Source of the DNA: Neocallimastix lanati (nom. inval.)
Lineage: Eukaryota > Neocallimastigomycota > Neocallimastigomycetes > Neocallimastigales > Neocallimastigaceae
Reading direction: 5' to 3'
DNA: 64,000 bases
NCBI GenBank assembly: GCA_016946835.1
Contig: JACVTC010000015.1
Coordinates: 1,112,501-1,176,500 of the forward strand
The notes under the pieces are model-generated. The model had not been told where the DNA came from. It ran no database searches and saw only the letters and a list, made by a program, of their open reading frames with translations. Shown one piece after another: positions 11,375 to 22,911 of this stretch (the stretch's first letter is position 1; each line of letters opens with the position of its first letter). A program made the position numbers and the translations under genes.

Positions 11375-12148
11375 TGTAAAGATATTATTAATATCTTTAT
11401 AAATTTTAATTAAATTTAATCATAAATTTAAGTAAAATTGAAATAAATCTATTAAAAATCACGTGTATAAAATTATTGCAAATAATTTTAAACAAAACTT
11501 CGACTTTTTCCCAATCATATTAATAAATTAAAAATTTCTCTTGTGAAACTAGTAATTGAAAATCATTTCTTTTTATGTAATTTAATTTAAATAATAAGAG
11601 TTAAGGTTTTTTACAAGATAAATTAACAACATGAAACTATGCAATTAGTCATGTTGAAACTTGCGGCATTTTATGCTAAAATCATATTAAATAATTATGA
11701 CAACTTTTATATTAATTTTAAATAGAAAATATAATAAGAATTTATTAATAATATTTAAATAATAAATAAATAATAAATGAGCTCGATTGAAATTGTTTAT
11801 ATTTATTTTAGTTATTAATTATAATTCTCTTTATTTAGTAATAGTTAATTATTTATTATTAGTTTAGGTTAGTATTGTTTTTAAATAAATAGTTAGATAA
11901 TATAATTCAATAGGAATTATATATTCTAAATGTAATAAGATAAAAATATAAATAGTTAACCAAATTTCATGTATTTTAATCGATGTAATTGTTATTAACG
12001 ATTTATTGTTAATAACACTAATAATTAATAAAGATTATTTTAAAATCTAAATATAATAAAACTTATTTGTTTATAAAACATTTTTGTGTTATTTAGTGTT
12101 ATTATAATTTTTGACTTATAATCTATTTTTTTAAATCAAAACTTTATA
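11375..12148 (+). repeat. 5' LTR of element 3 (774 bp)
   Basis: Begins TGTAAAGATATTATT and ends AACTTTATA. It carries a TATA-like box (TATAAATA, 11947-11954) about 38 bases before the predicted RNA start at 11985. Same length as the 3' copy and almost identical to it. Confidence 0.96.
11947..11995 (+). promoter_or_regulatory. predicted promoter and RNA start of element 3, self-primer partner
   Basis: TATAAATA (11947-11954) is followed 38 bases later by GTAATTGTTAT (11985-11995), the exact reverse complement of the 11 bases after the LTR (12149-12159). In Tf1-type elements the first 11 bases of the transcript pair with the primer site. If this element works the same way, transcription starts at or next to 11985. 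Confidence 0.6.
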
Positions 12149-12159
12149 ATAACAATTAC
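12149..12159 (+). promoter_or_regulatory. self-primer binding site of element 3
   Basis: ATAACAATTAC starts at the first base after the 5' LTR and is perfectly complementary to 11985-11995 over 11 bases, the same length used by Tf1. No tRNA-type TGG start is present here. Confidence 0.62.
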
Positions 12160-12580
12160 CTTTTTCTCTCAATAAAATACGTTATAAGTCAAGATTATAA
12201 TACGTGATACGTTAACAGTGGCTTGTGTGTGGCTTGATTCAAAATATTTTTTTACCAGTTTTAGATTATTGCTACCAGTTTCAGAATATTGCCACCAGCT
12301 CTATAATATTGCTACCGAAATTACAATTACACGTCTTAGAACAAGATTCGAAAAACCATAAACCTTTAATATTTTAATTTATAACGTTACGTTTACTCGA
12401 CAGCACCGCTTCAAAGGATAGAGCTAGATCGACTAGATGAAAAAACGTTATAGTTTGAAATATTTATTTGTTTGATATTTTTGTTAAAGAAATTGCAAAA
12501 ATTTAAGTCAATTTAAAATAATCAAATTGGAGGGATTTAACAACCTAATAAGAAGATTCGAAGACCTTAACCTGCAAGAA

Positions 12581-15500
12581 ATGAATCAAGAGAATCATCA
12601 AGTTCTGCCCCGTAACAATCAAAAGATTGTTAACGAACCACCGCTATTTTCTGGAATCAAGAAGGACTTTGATGGCTTCCTTACAAGAGCTGAAATAGCT
12701 ATGGAAGCCAATCCACAAGGTTTCAATAACGACCATACAAAGGTCAGATTTATAATTTCTTATCTTGTCGGTGATCCCTTGATATGGGCCTCAAACTTGC
12801 GAAGAAATAATGATCCCCTGCTCAATGTTTATGAAGATTTTATTCAAGAATTAAGAAATCAATTTGGAGAGCAGGACATGAGCACAGTTGTCGCAAACGG
12901 TAAATTATGCAGCATCCGACAACATAAATTTGGTCATGTTAGTGAGTATATAAATGAATTTAATAAAATCAGCAGACATTCAGATTTTAACGATTCTGCT
13001 AAGATTTATATGTTTGTAAAAGGACTTCACTACAAGATGAGGGAGCACCTTGCAGTGGTAAATCCAAATCCCAACAACTTAAGAAGACTTTTCACTGATG
13101 TCCTTAGTATCGAAAGCTTAACTAAGAGACATGAAATAAATGAATTTTTCTATCATAATTATTACCATCGTAAGGAAATAAATAATAATAATCATGCGTC
13201 TACTAGTGACCCAATGGAAATAGATTTATACAGAATTAAGAGAGGACAAACGAATACAAGTTACTTCCCTTCTAACCAGAAATTATATCAAGAAAACTCG
13301 AATTCAAGAGATGAAGAAAGAAGGAAAGGATTGTGCTATTATTGTAAAAAACCAGGTCATCGCTATTTTAACTGTCCAAATAAGAAGAAACCTGCCGGAG
13401 TCAAGATTATCAGTAAACAAGAAAACACCGCTACCACACCCTCAAGTAGTTTAAGAAGAATTAGAAGAATCAACAGCCAAGAAGATATTGTTAAAGTTAG
13501 AAAAATCGTGGAAGAACAAAACTCACTTTTGACAAAGAAAAGTAATATCATTGATTTCTATATTAAAACAAACGATACAGAAGAAGTTAAAGCAAGAGTT
13601 CTGATCGATTCTGGTTCTGATTTTAATTTTATCCATCCTGAATTCGCTAAAGCCTTTGGAATTAAAACAAAAGAAATCGAAGAACCTTTCCGTATTACTG
13701 GTCTTGGATATGGTGTTTCATCAGTAAAAAAGGAAACTGAGAAATGCGTTCTTCGTTTAAGGAACCACTTGGAAACGATTCAACTCTATGTTCTCAGGAT
13801 TCCTGATGTTGATATTATCTTGGGTTTACCATGGATCAATAAGCACTCCCCCTACAACTACCATGACGCAAAGAAGATTTCTTTCGGATCCGGTTTCTGT
13901 GCAAGACATTGTAACAATGGTAAAAGAAAAAGGAAAAACAAGAACAAGAAAAGGAACAAAGGAAAAGAACCTGCTACCAACCTAGAAGAAAACAAAGTTA
14001 TTATTGAAGAATCAAGAAAAAGAAAACCTCTCTTTGACTCTGATTCCGACTCTGACTCAGAAGAAGAAATTTCTATTCGTGGCCGCCGAACTCGTATTAG
14101 AACTTGCTCTGAATTTAATAATTATGATAGTGATAGTGATATTAATGATACTTTTATGTTAGATAATTTTAGTGATAGCATTAGTGATAGTGATAACTTT
14201 AGCGATAGTGATGATATTATTGTTATGAATTGTGATAGTAAAATTAGTACTAATAGTTTAAGGATTTTAAAGAAAATTTGTGAATCTAGTAAATGTAAGA
14301 AATTAAATGTAATTGAAAAATGTAATGATGAAGATAATAATTTAAATAAAGATGGTGAAAAGGTCGAAGTACCTGAAATCTATTTGATGTTTAAAGAAGT
14401 GTTTAATGAAAATAATTGTAATGTGTTACCTCCGCATCGTAATTATGATTGTGAAATTAAATTAAAAGATAATTGTAGTCTATTTTATGGTCCGTTGTAC
14501 CCTTTAACTGAAACGGAGAGAGAAGAATTAAAGAAATATTTAGAAGAGAATTTAAAAAAGGGTTTTATTAGGAAATCTTCTTCTCCTGCTGGTGCACCTA
14601 TTTTATTTGTTAGAAAAAAGGATGGTACTTATAGACTAGTTATTGATTATAGAAAATTGAACGAAATGACCATCCGTAACTCTTATCCACTTCCTTTAAT
14701 TAGTGAATTGTTGGATAGAGTTAAAGGTGCTAAATATTTTACTAAGTTAGATTTAAAATCTGCTTATAACTTAGTAAGAATTAAAGAAGGTGACGAGTAC
14801 AAAACTGCCTTTCGTACAAGATACGGGCACTTTGAATATCTCGTTATGCCTTTTGGGCTTAAGAATGCCCCTGCTACATTCCAACATTTTATAAATGATG
14901 TTCTCAGTGATTACTTAGATGATTTTGTAATCTCTTACATTGATGACATTTTAATTTATTCTAATACTTTGGAAGAACATCATGTACATGTTAAGAAAGT
15001 TTTAAGAAAATTGTTAGAGAATCATTTAGTTGTTAAATTAGAAAAGTGTGAATTTGATGTAACTGAAACTACCTTTCTTGGTTATGTTTTATCAAGAGAT
15101 GGAATTAAAATGGATAAAGAAAAAGTTAAAGCAATTTTAGATTGGCCTGTTCCAACAAACGTTAAAGAAATTCAATCGTTTATTGGACTTTGTAATTATT
15201 ACAGAATTTTTATTAAAGACTTTGCGAAAATTGCAAATTCTCTCCACAAATTAACTAGAAAAAATGTTCCTTTTAATTGGAGTTCTGAACAACAAAAAGC
15301 GTTTGATACTTTAAAAGAATTATTTACTACTGCTCCTATTTTGAAACATCCTGATAGCAACAAACAATTCATTGTTGAAACTGATGCTAGTAATTTTGCT
15401 GTTGGTGCAATTCTTTCTCAGGAATTTGATGGGCATTTGCATCCAATTGCTTTTATTTCTACTAGCTTAACTAAATCCCAAAGAAATTACCCTATCTATG

Positions 15501-17346
15501 ACAAAGAACTTCTTGCCATTAAAGTTGCATTGGAAGGATGGAGACATTACTTAGAAGGAGCTCGCCATCAGTTTATTATTTATACTGATCATAAGAATTT
15601 AACTTTCCCTCGAAAACCTGAACTTCTTTCCCAACGCCAAATTCGTTGGTATGAATTCTTATCTAGATTTGATTTTAAACTAATTTACAGAGCTGGTAAA
15701 AAGTCAGGTAAACCAGATATTTTATCAAGACGTAGTGATCATTTATTTGCTAGTGTTCGTCCTATTTCATGCGTTATTAATTCATGTAGTTTTAAGAATG
15801 ATTCTTTAATCTCCTCTATTCATGATTCTCTAGCTAATGATGAATTCTATTGCAAAATAACTGAATTTCTTAAAAATGATAAATCAAAAGATCCCCCTTT
15901 TAGTAAAATCGATAAATTTTCTCTTGACAAAAATGGTTATTTACTTTTTGAAAATTTAATTTATGTTCCCAATAAAATTAGAATAAGAGTTTTAGAACTC
16001 CATCATGACTATATTTCTGCTGGTCATTTTGGAATTAATAAAACTATTGAACTTATTTCTCGTAATTTCTGGTGGCCTAAATTACAAAAAGATGTTAAAA
16101 TGTTTATTAAATCTTGTGAAATTTGTTCAAAATCCAAAATCCCAAGACATAAGCCATATGGTTTACTTTCTCCACTTTCTACACCAAATAGAGCCTGGTC
16201 TGCTATCTCTATGGATTTTATTGTTGAACTTCCGAAATCCAAAGATATGACCACTATAATGGTTGTTGTGGATCGCTTAACTAAAATGGCTCATTTTATA
16301 CCTTTTAGATGTCTTCCTACTGCTTCTATTGCTGCTGATTCTTTCATTGCTAATATTTTTAAACTTCATGGTTTCCCCGATTCTATTATTTCTGATTGTG
16401 GTTCTCAGTTTACCTCTGATTTTTGGAATCGTCTTGGTCTCTTTTAAATATTAAGCATTCTTTTTCTACTGCTTATCACCCGCAGACCGATGGTCAAACG
16501 GAGAGGGTGAACTCGATATTGGAACAATATCTTCGTTGTTTCATCAATGAAAAGCAAAATAACTGGCTTGATTTATTACCTTTTGCAGAATTTTCCTATA
16601 ATAATACTTTACAACAGTCAATAAATCAATCACCATTTTTTGCAAATTATGGTTTTAATCCGAAATTTAATCCTGAAATTCCTTCAAATGAGAATCCGCA
16701 TAGAGCTGAGAAAAGAATATTAAATATTAATGAAAACATTAAATTTTTAAAAGAAAACTTAGAGCAAGCAAAAAAGACTTATAAGAAATATGCAGATCTG
16801 AAAAGAATGGATTCTCCAGATTTTAAAGTAGGAAATAAAGTTTATCTTTTAAAGGGTAATACAACAAAGAAAAATAGAAAATTATCTGATCAACTAATAG
16901 GACCTTTTGAAATAATAAGAAAAGTTAGTGACTTAGCGTACGAACTTAAACTTCCTAATAATATGCGTTGTCACCCTGTATTTCATGTTTCACTTCTCGA
17001 ACCTTATCATGAAAATGAATTTTCAAACAGAAGAAATACTCGTAGAAAAAATATTAATCTTAATACGGATACAATTGATAGAACTCCTGAAAGAATAATT
17101 AAAATGAAAACCTTTAACAATAAGAATCGTTACTTGATTAAATGGAAAGGATGCGATTTTAGTGAAAATACTTGGATTGATGAAGATCAAATTCTTGATA
17201 GACAATTAATACAAGAATATTACAGAAAAGAAAAGAAGAACAAATCTTCGAATGTTAACAACGAATTCTGTCAACCACCTGATGATGCAAACGAGTACTA
17301 TGTTAGACATAAATATCAACCTTTTGTAATTGATCTTCCTTCTTAA
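12581..17346 (+). CDS. gag-pol: Gag-Pol coding region of chromovirus element 3 (about one break)
   Basis: Order: Gag with a retrotransposon-Gag fold and a CCHC knuckle (CYYCKKPGHRYFNC, about 13333-13380); protease with the classic D-S-G (VLIDSGSDFNFIHPEF, about 13600-13650); a Lys/Arg then Asp/Ser-rich linker (about 13920-14220); reverse transcriptase (YRLVIDYRKLN, YIDDILIYS); RNase H (ETDASNFAVGAIL); integrase HHCC finger and D,D,E core (SDCGSQF, HPQTDGQTERVN); and a chromodomain at the end (YLIKWKGCDFSENTW, about 17131-17178). The chromodomain directs integration to modified histones in known chromoviruses. The usual Gag start is taken at the ATG at 12581; an in-frame TTG at 12527 is possible. 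The region looks nearly intact. Confidence 0.93.
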
Positions 17347-17369
17347 AGTTAATCTCGCAGGAGCTCGAC

Positions 17370-17383
17370 TTAAGGGGCGAGAT
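17370..17383 (+). other. polypurine tract of element 3
   Basis: The purine-rich run taaggggcgagat abuts the 3' LTR, where plus-strand DNA priming is expected. Confidence 0.65.
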
Positions 17384-18157
17384 TGTAAAGATATTATTAA
17401 TATCTTTATAAATTTTAATTAAATTTAATCATAAATTTAAGTAAAATTGAAATAAATCTATTAAAAATCACGTGTATAAAATTATTGCAAATAATTTTAA
17501 ACAAAACTTCGACTTTTTCCCAATCATATTAATAAATTAAAAATTTCTCTTGTGAAACTAGTAATTGAAAATCATTTCTTTTTATGTAATTTAATTTAAA
17601 TAATAAGAGTTAAGGTTTTTTACAAGATAAATTAACAACATGAAACTATGCAATTAGTCATGTTGAAACTTGCGGCATTTTATGCTAAAATCATATTAAA
17701 TAATTATGACAACTTTTATATTAATTTTAAATAGAAAATATAATAAGAATTTATTAATAATATTTAAATAATAAATAAATAATAAATGAGCTCGATTGAA
17801 ATTGTTTATATTTATTTTAGTTATTAATTATAATTCTCTTTATTTAGTAATAGTTAATTATTTATTATTAGTTTAGGTTAGTATTGTTTTTAAATAAATA
17901 GTTAGATAATATAATTCAATAGGAATTATATATTCTAAATGTAATAAGATAAAAATATAAATAGTTAACCAAATTTCATGTATTTTAATTGATGTAATTG
18001 TTATTAACGATTTATTGTTAATAACACTAATAATTAATAAAGATTATTTTAAAATCTAAATATAATAAAACTTATTTGTTTATAAAACATTTTTGTGTTA
18101 TTTAGTGTTATTATAATTTTTGACTTATAATCTATTTTTTTAAATCAAAACTTTATA
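17384..18157 (+). repeat. 3' LTR of element 3 (774 bp)
   Basis: Same length as the 5' LTR and identical by eye except for one transition. GCTCT follows at 18158-18162 and matches the copy before the 5' LTR. Confidence 0.96.
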
Positions 18158-18162
18158 GCTCT

Positions 18163-18625
18163 CCGTACCTGCAAAAACGAAGTAACAAAATTTTCAAGCT
18201 TTGAATTACTCTACGGCCGTCGTGACTTACAACCCTTCGAGCTATCTTTAAATCTGGATAAAAAAGAAAAAGGTGAAAGTATTACGGAATACCTTATAAG
18301 AAAATTTGCTAAACATTACCAATGGATTCATGAAGCAATTAATAATATCACTACAGCCAACAAAATTTGGGAAGACAGAAGGAACCAGGTGAAAAGAATG
18401 AAAGCCAACTACAATCCAGGAGACCTAGTATTAATACGATTAATAAACAGAAGAAAATTAGATCCTTATTTCGTAGGCCCACTGAAAATCATCAAAAAGG
18501 AATTTAATACAGTTACTCTCGCAGATCCTATTACCGGCGAAATTTCTGATAGGAATGTACATCTAAAAAATATAGTTCCTTATAAATTATGTGAATTAGA
18601 GACTTCAGGGACGAAGTCTAAATAA
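18163..18625 (+). CDS. pol: C-terminal integrase segment of element 2 Pol
   Basis: Lies to the right of element 3. It matches the C-terminal quarter of the element 1 integrase (SSFELLYGRRDLQPF, DPYFVGPLKIIKKEFNTV, DRNVHLKNIVPY). It ends in a normal stop shortly before the purine tract and the 3' LTR. No chromodomain. Confidence 0.9.
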
Positions 18626-18638
18626 AGAAAGGGCGTCA
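18622..18638 (+). other. polypurine tract of element 2
   Basis: The purine run aataaagaaagggcg ends just before the 3' LTR of element 2. Confidence 0.65.
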
Positions 18639-19319
18639 TGATACGGAACTAACTAATAATTCGTATTATAATATTGGAAATTATAATTAAGTTTAATAAC
18701 TTTATGTATTAAATATTTTAAACTATTTTTATAATTCCAAAATTTTATTCTTAATTTAAAATAATTATATAAATTATCAAATTAAATTGATTAATGACTA
18801 ATTATTAAAAAATTATTATTTAATTAAATTGATTAATGACTAATTATTAAAAAATCATTATTTAATTAAATTGATTAATGACTAATTATTAAATAATTAT
18901 TATCTTATATTAATTAAATTGTTTTATTATTATATTTAATTATTATTAATATTAAATTGTTTCAAGAATTATATTATCAAAAATATTACCAATAATTTTA
19001 TTGTTAAATTTTTTAATTTTATCATTAATAATATTTGTCATTAAAGATAATATTAATTATATTAGTATTAATATTTTTATTATTAAAATAACTCTTAAAA
19101 AATATTATTTAAAATCACATGTAATAATTATACTAATAAGAATTAAAATAATTTAAATTATTATAAAAATTCATGTAGTAAAAAAGTATAAAAGAAAAAG
19201 AAAATACTTAATAAAAAATCAGGAGTTAAAAAAATAAAAAAAAACTGGAAATTGAAATTAAATTATTAACTAATATATTATTTTCATTTTTTTTTGAAGT
19301 TTATTGTGTACCTGCACCA
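18639..19319 (+). repeat. 3' LTR of element 2 (681 bp)
   Basis: Matches 5460-6099 end to end but has three instead of two copies of a 41-bp unit (about 18784-18905), which accounts for its extra length. Followed by TTTAT. Confidence 0.93.
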
Positions 19320-19324
19320 TTTAT

Positions 19325-20206
19325 TGTAATAATTCTATTAAGAACTAACTCAAAATAGAATTATTAACTACAACTTAACGACTAATTCATTAAGTTGAGA
19401 AAATAAAATAAAATAAATTTTTTTACCTTTAATGTAGAGTTTATTATAAAATTAATTATAATAATAACACAAAATGTAAGAGAAGAATTGTTTGTATAAA
19501 TTGATCTTAAAAATATGTTTTTGAATAAAATATTTTTATTTATTTATTAAAGTTAAAAATATAAAAATGTTACTATTATAACTATGTTTTTTATAATAAT
19601 AACTCTTGATTTCTCAAAGAGAACTCAAGAGCCTTATTTATATTTTTTTATGAAAATAAGGTTAAATAAGAAAGGGTTTTCTAATCTTAACAAATCTCCT
19701 ATCTAGGAAAAGATTAGATAGAAAAACCTAGATAAGTTTCCGATCGATATTCTATCCATATCGATCATCGCATTAATTAAGTAAAACCGATTACTTCTAA
19801 AAAGTAATTGGAAAAAATCTTAATTAACCGATTTTCCAATCTAATCTAATGATCGAAAATAAAAGAATAAAATAATAAAAGATATTTCGATCATATAATT
19901 TATCCTTATATTAAAAATATAAAATTAAATAGTTAATAAAATACAGAATACATTATAAAATACAGAATACATTATAAAATACAGAATAGAATACAATACA
20001 AAATACATTAGTTACAGTAGAGAATTTAACATATTGTAAATATATTATTTAAAATTAATTAAATAAATTTTGTTAAATTAATGAATATTTAAAATTAAAT
20101 TAAATAAATTTAATAAATATTATATGTAATTAAATAAAGTTATAGTTATAATAACTTAACTAAGAAAATATAATTATTTGTTAGCAAATAATTATAGATT
20201 CTTACA
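19325..20206 (+). repeat. LTR C: solo LTR of a third family (882 bp)
   Basis: Begins TGTAATAATTCTATT and ends ATAGATTCTTACA, with TGTAA/TTACA termini, and is flanked by perfect TTTAT repeats (19320-19324 and 20207-20211). It contains several hairpin-forming blocks (about 19608-19640 and 19780-19860) and a short tandem repeat of aaaatacagaatacatt (about 19935-20000). No internal coding sequence. Its ends resemble those of the 277-bp unit at 56398, so both may belong to one superfamily. Class undecided; copia-type is possible. Confidence 0.8.
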
Positions 20207-20211
20207 TTTAT

Positions 20212-20491
20212 GATGAGGTACCACTATAAAAATAAGATTTAGGTAGGAAATTTAGGTTAGATGTTAAGATAATAACTGAATTTCAATTTCAATTTCAATT
20301 TCAATTTCAATTTCAATTTCAATTTCAATAATTCAGTTATTTGAATTTCAATATTAAAAAATAATAATATAATAATTATTATTAAATTAACTTTATTAAA
20401 ATATTTAGGAATTAGTCTAGGCCAACTAATTACTAAATATTACTAATTACTAAATATTATTAACATATTGAAATTAATATATGAATGTGAA
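20212..20491. repeat. spacer with an AATTTC hexamer tandem
   Basis: Between LTR C and the MULE lies AT-rich sequence with about eight copies of AATTTC (about 20278-20327) flanked by aataactgaa/ttcagttatt, so the tract sits inside a small inverted repeat. No gene seen. Confidence 0.7.
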
Positions 20492-22911
20492 GCATTTCGA
20501 CATAATTTATGTATAATCATCATAAAATTTTGTACAATGTGTATAATATATGTAATACGCCACTATTTTCAACGTATATTTTTATTTATTGTTTTTTAGC
20601 ATTAAAAAAATAAAATAAAAACAAAAAAAAGAATAAATAAAAGAATAAATGTATTTTAGCATTAAAAAAATAAAATAAAAACAAAAAAAGAATAAATAAG
20701 TTTTCTTTTGAGAATTTTATTTTATTTTTATTTTTTTTTTAATTTTATTTTATTATTATATTTTATTATTAAATATTTTAATAATAAAACCTTTCCATTT
20801 TATTTTATTCAAATAAAATAAATAAAATTATATATTTTATTATTAAATTAATTAAATAATAAAATAAAATTTATTATAATATTAAATATTTATTATTAAT
20901 AAAATTTAAATATTGATATTGATATTAATGAAATATTTTGATATTGATATTAATAAAATATTTTGATATTGATATTAATAAAATATATTGATATTGATAT
21001 AAATATAATTTAAACTATATATATTCTAGTTAATTATTATTAATATATTTAGAGTGTATAATTCTATTAAACATTTATACCATAAATCAATGATATCATT
21101 TTTTCACATTTTTTATCAATTAATCGGATTCCCTTTTTTTTGTATTTTTTAATGAAATCATTGATTTCATCAGCTTTTGTTAATATTCTTTTTTTTTTTT
21201 CCAAACTCCTTCAATTTTCCTTTTGTAATTATTGTAAGATAAAGATTCTTCTCTTTTTAAATGATAAATCAATTCATATAAAGAAGGTTTTTTAAAACAA
21301 TTTTTTAAGTAATTGTTAAAAGATTCTGAAGCATTATTTGTTATGTGGTTTATGTCGTTATAATAATTCCAATATTAAATATCATATTTATATAAATAAG
21401 TCTTATTAAAATATTCCAAAAAAATTTAAAAAATTGAAATAATTATATATTTGACATATAATTTTAATATAATTATAAATATCAAATATATATTCAGGAT
21501 TTATAAAAGGAAAATTTGTAATAGCTTTATATAACAAATAAATTTTATGATTATTTTCAACTTCATTATAACATAATTTATTTTTTTGAACTTCAAACGA
21601 TCTTTTATAATGCCATACACAATATTTAATAGTAATATTATGAAATATTTTTATGGAAGCATTGGATATACTTTTTTCAAAATCACAACGCAAAATTTTT
21701 GGTATAACTATAATATTATTATTATAATTACTTTCATTCTTTTTTAATTCTTCAAATAACAATTCATAGGTTGCTTGTTCTTTATTATTTAATATAGATA
21801 GTGATGTAGTATAAAAACTATTTATTTCTGGAGCAAATACTCTTGTTATAAACACTTGATAACCAAATATTGGTTATATATAAAATGTACCATCAGCAAA
21901 CATATGTTCGTTGTATTTTATGGACAATTCTGTTTGGAATGGGGAATGATGATTGAAAAATTATAATATTAGAATTTTTGTATATCATAAAATTTTCATC
22001 TCTTTCGTTTATATAATATTCAGATTTATCTGGAATTTCATTAAATTTTGATATATCAGGAGGTAGTTGTTTTTTAATATATCTTGATATTTGGGATTTA
22101 ATTGAATTATATTCAGGGCATATCAATCCAATTTCTTCAAATATTTCATTATATATGTTTTGGATTTATATCAAATGAGATTGAGGTTTTTCTAATTTCA
22201 TTTTTCATTTTATGTTTTACTATTGATACAGATGCATCATATTCTTTTCCTGGATGAGTATGTTTGTTTTCATATTTTATTACTTTATTATTATCATTTA
22301 GAATAATGTAAGATTTACATTTTTTAACTGTTTTATATTTAGTACATTTGAATATTTTTGTATTATTCGTTATATACCATAAATTAAATTTATATTTTCT
22401 ATTTACAATGATTTGGTTTTTTTCTTTATTAGTTTCACTTATTTCTAATTGATCATCCATTTATTATAAATATTTTAAAATAAAAGTTTTGTTTTTTATA
22501 TTTTATTTTTTTTTTGTTTTAATCTATTTTTTTTTATCTTATATTTTATTTTATTCCTTTTTTTTTTTTTTTTTTTTTTTATTTTTTATTTTATATTTTA
22601 CTTTATTATTTATTTTTTTATTTTATATTTTACTTTTTTTTTTTTTTATTTTATATTTTATAATTTTATTATTTATTTTTTTTTATTTTTTATTTTACTT
22701 TATTATTTATTTTTTTTATTTTTTATTTATTTTTTATTTACTTTATTATATATATATATTTTTTTTACTGTATATGTTTTTAAAATTAAAAAAAAAAAAA
22801 AAAATAAAAATAAAAATAAAAATAAATTTAACCCTATTCCTATTCATTTATTTTTACAAGCCACATTGTAATACATGAATAAATGATCAAACATAAATTA
22901 TGTCGAAATGC
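20492..22911 (-). mobile_element. MULE (Mutator-like) DNA transposon, decayed
   Basis: Inverted ends sit at 20492-20512 and 22891-22911; the shared core is gcatttcgacataatttatg and matches over 21 bases, with weaker similarity about ten bases further inward. Between them, on the minus strand, is a broken transposase with a FLYWCH zinc finger, a MULE core and a conserved C-terminal TNNASESFNNYLK motif. The Mutator superfamily normally makes 8-11 bp target repeats; none was recognisable, in keeping with age. The interior is padded with AT repeats: four 27-bp units of ttgatattgatattaat-type sequence (about 20913-21003), two roughly 60-bp units (about 20599-20700) and a long T-rich tract (22490-22780). 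Confidence 0.8.
21060..22460 (-). pseudogene. MULE transposase (FLYWCH + MULE domain), broken
   Basis: Reading from 22460 downwards. The first 103-residue piece (22460-22149) starts MDDQLEISE and carries a FLYWCH-type zinc finger with C39, C48, H67 and H69. A 77-residue piece (22126-21893) follows. The next, 149 residues (21855-21406), contains the MULE core (PEINSFYT, ILRCDFEKSI, KYCVWHYKRS). A final stretch (about 21380-21060) has the typical TNNASESFNNYLKN motif and ends in lysine-rich frameshifted sequence. At least three frame changes or stops separate these pieces, so no active protein is made. FLYWCH-MULE transposases cut and paste the element between its inverted ends. Confidence 0.8.

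Larger units (their letters stand above)
11375..18157 (+). mobile_element. LTR element 3: chromodomain Ty3/gypsy (chromovirus), nested in element 2
   Basis: Has 774-bp LTRs at both ends, a Gag-Pol region and a C-terminal chromodomain, with GCTCT duplicated at the insertion point (11370-11374 and 18158-18162). Only one LTR difference was seen by eye (a C/T in the aat.gatgtaattg block), so it is by far the youngest insertion of the pile. The coding region looks nearly whole, with about one break. An 11-base sequence right after the 5' LTR is complementary to a site inside the LTR, as in the self-priming Tf1/sushi group, which also consists of chromoviruses. Confidence 0.95.
5460..19319 (+). mobile_element. 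LTR element 2 (Ty3/gypsy) carrying two nested insertions
   Basis: Bounded by matching LTRs (5460-6099 and 18639-19319) and by TTTA on both outer sides. Inside are a tRNA-type primer site, Gag, protease, reverse transcriptase, RNase H and integrase, with no chromodomain. Two later insertions split it: a solo LTR at 8544-9312 and a complete-length chromovirus at 11375-18157, each with its own 5-bp target repeat. Without these guests it is about 6.3 kb, normal for the class. It is therefore broken by two insertions. Its proteins resemble element 1 throughout, so 1 and 2 are sister families with different LTRs. Confidence 0.93.

Noticed and set aside
22489-22878. 129-residue Phe/Leu/Tyr-rich frame that could pass for a membrane protein
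   Set aside because: T-rich low-complexity DNA inside the MULE; composition alone produces it.
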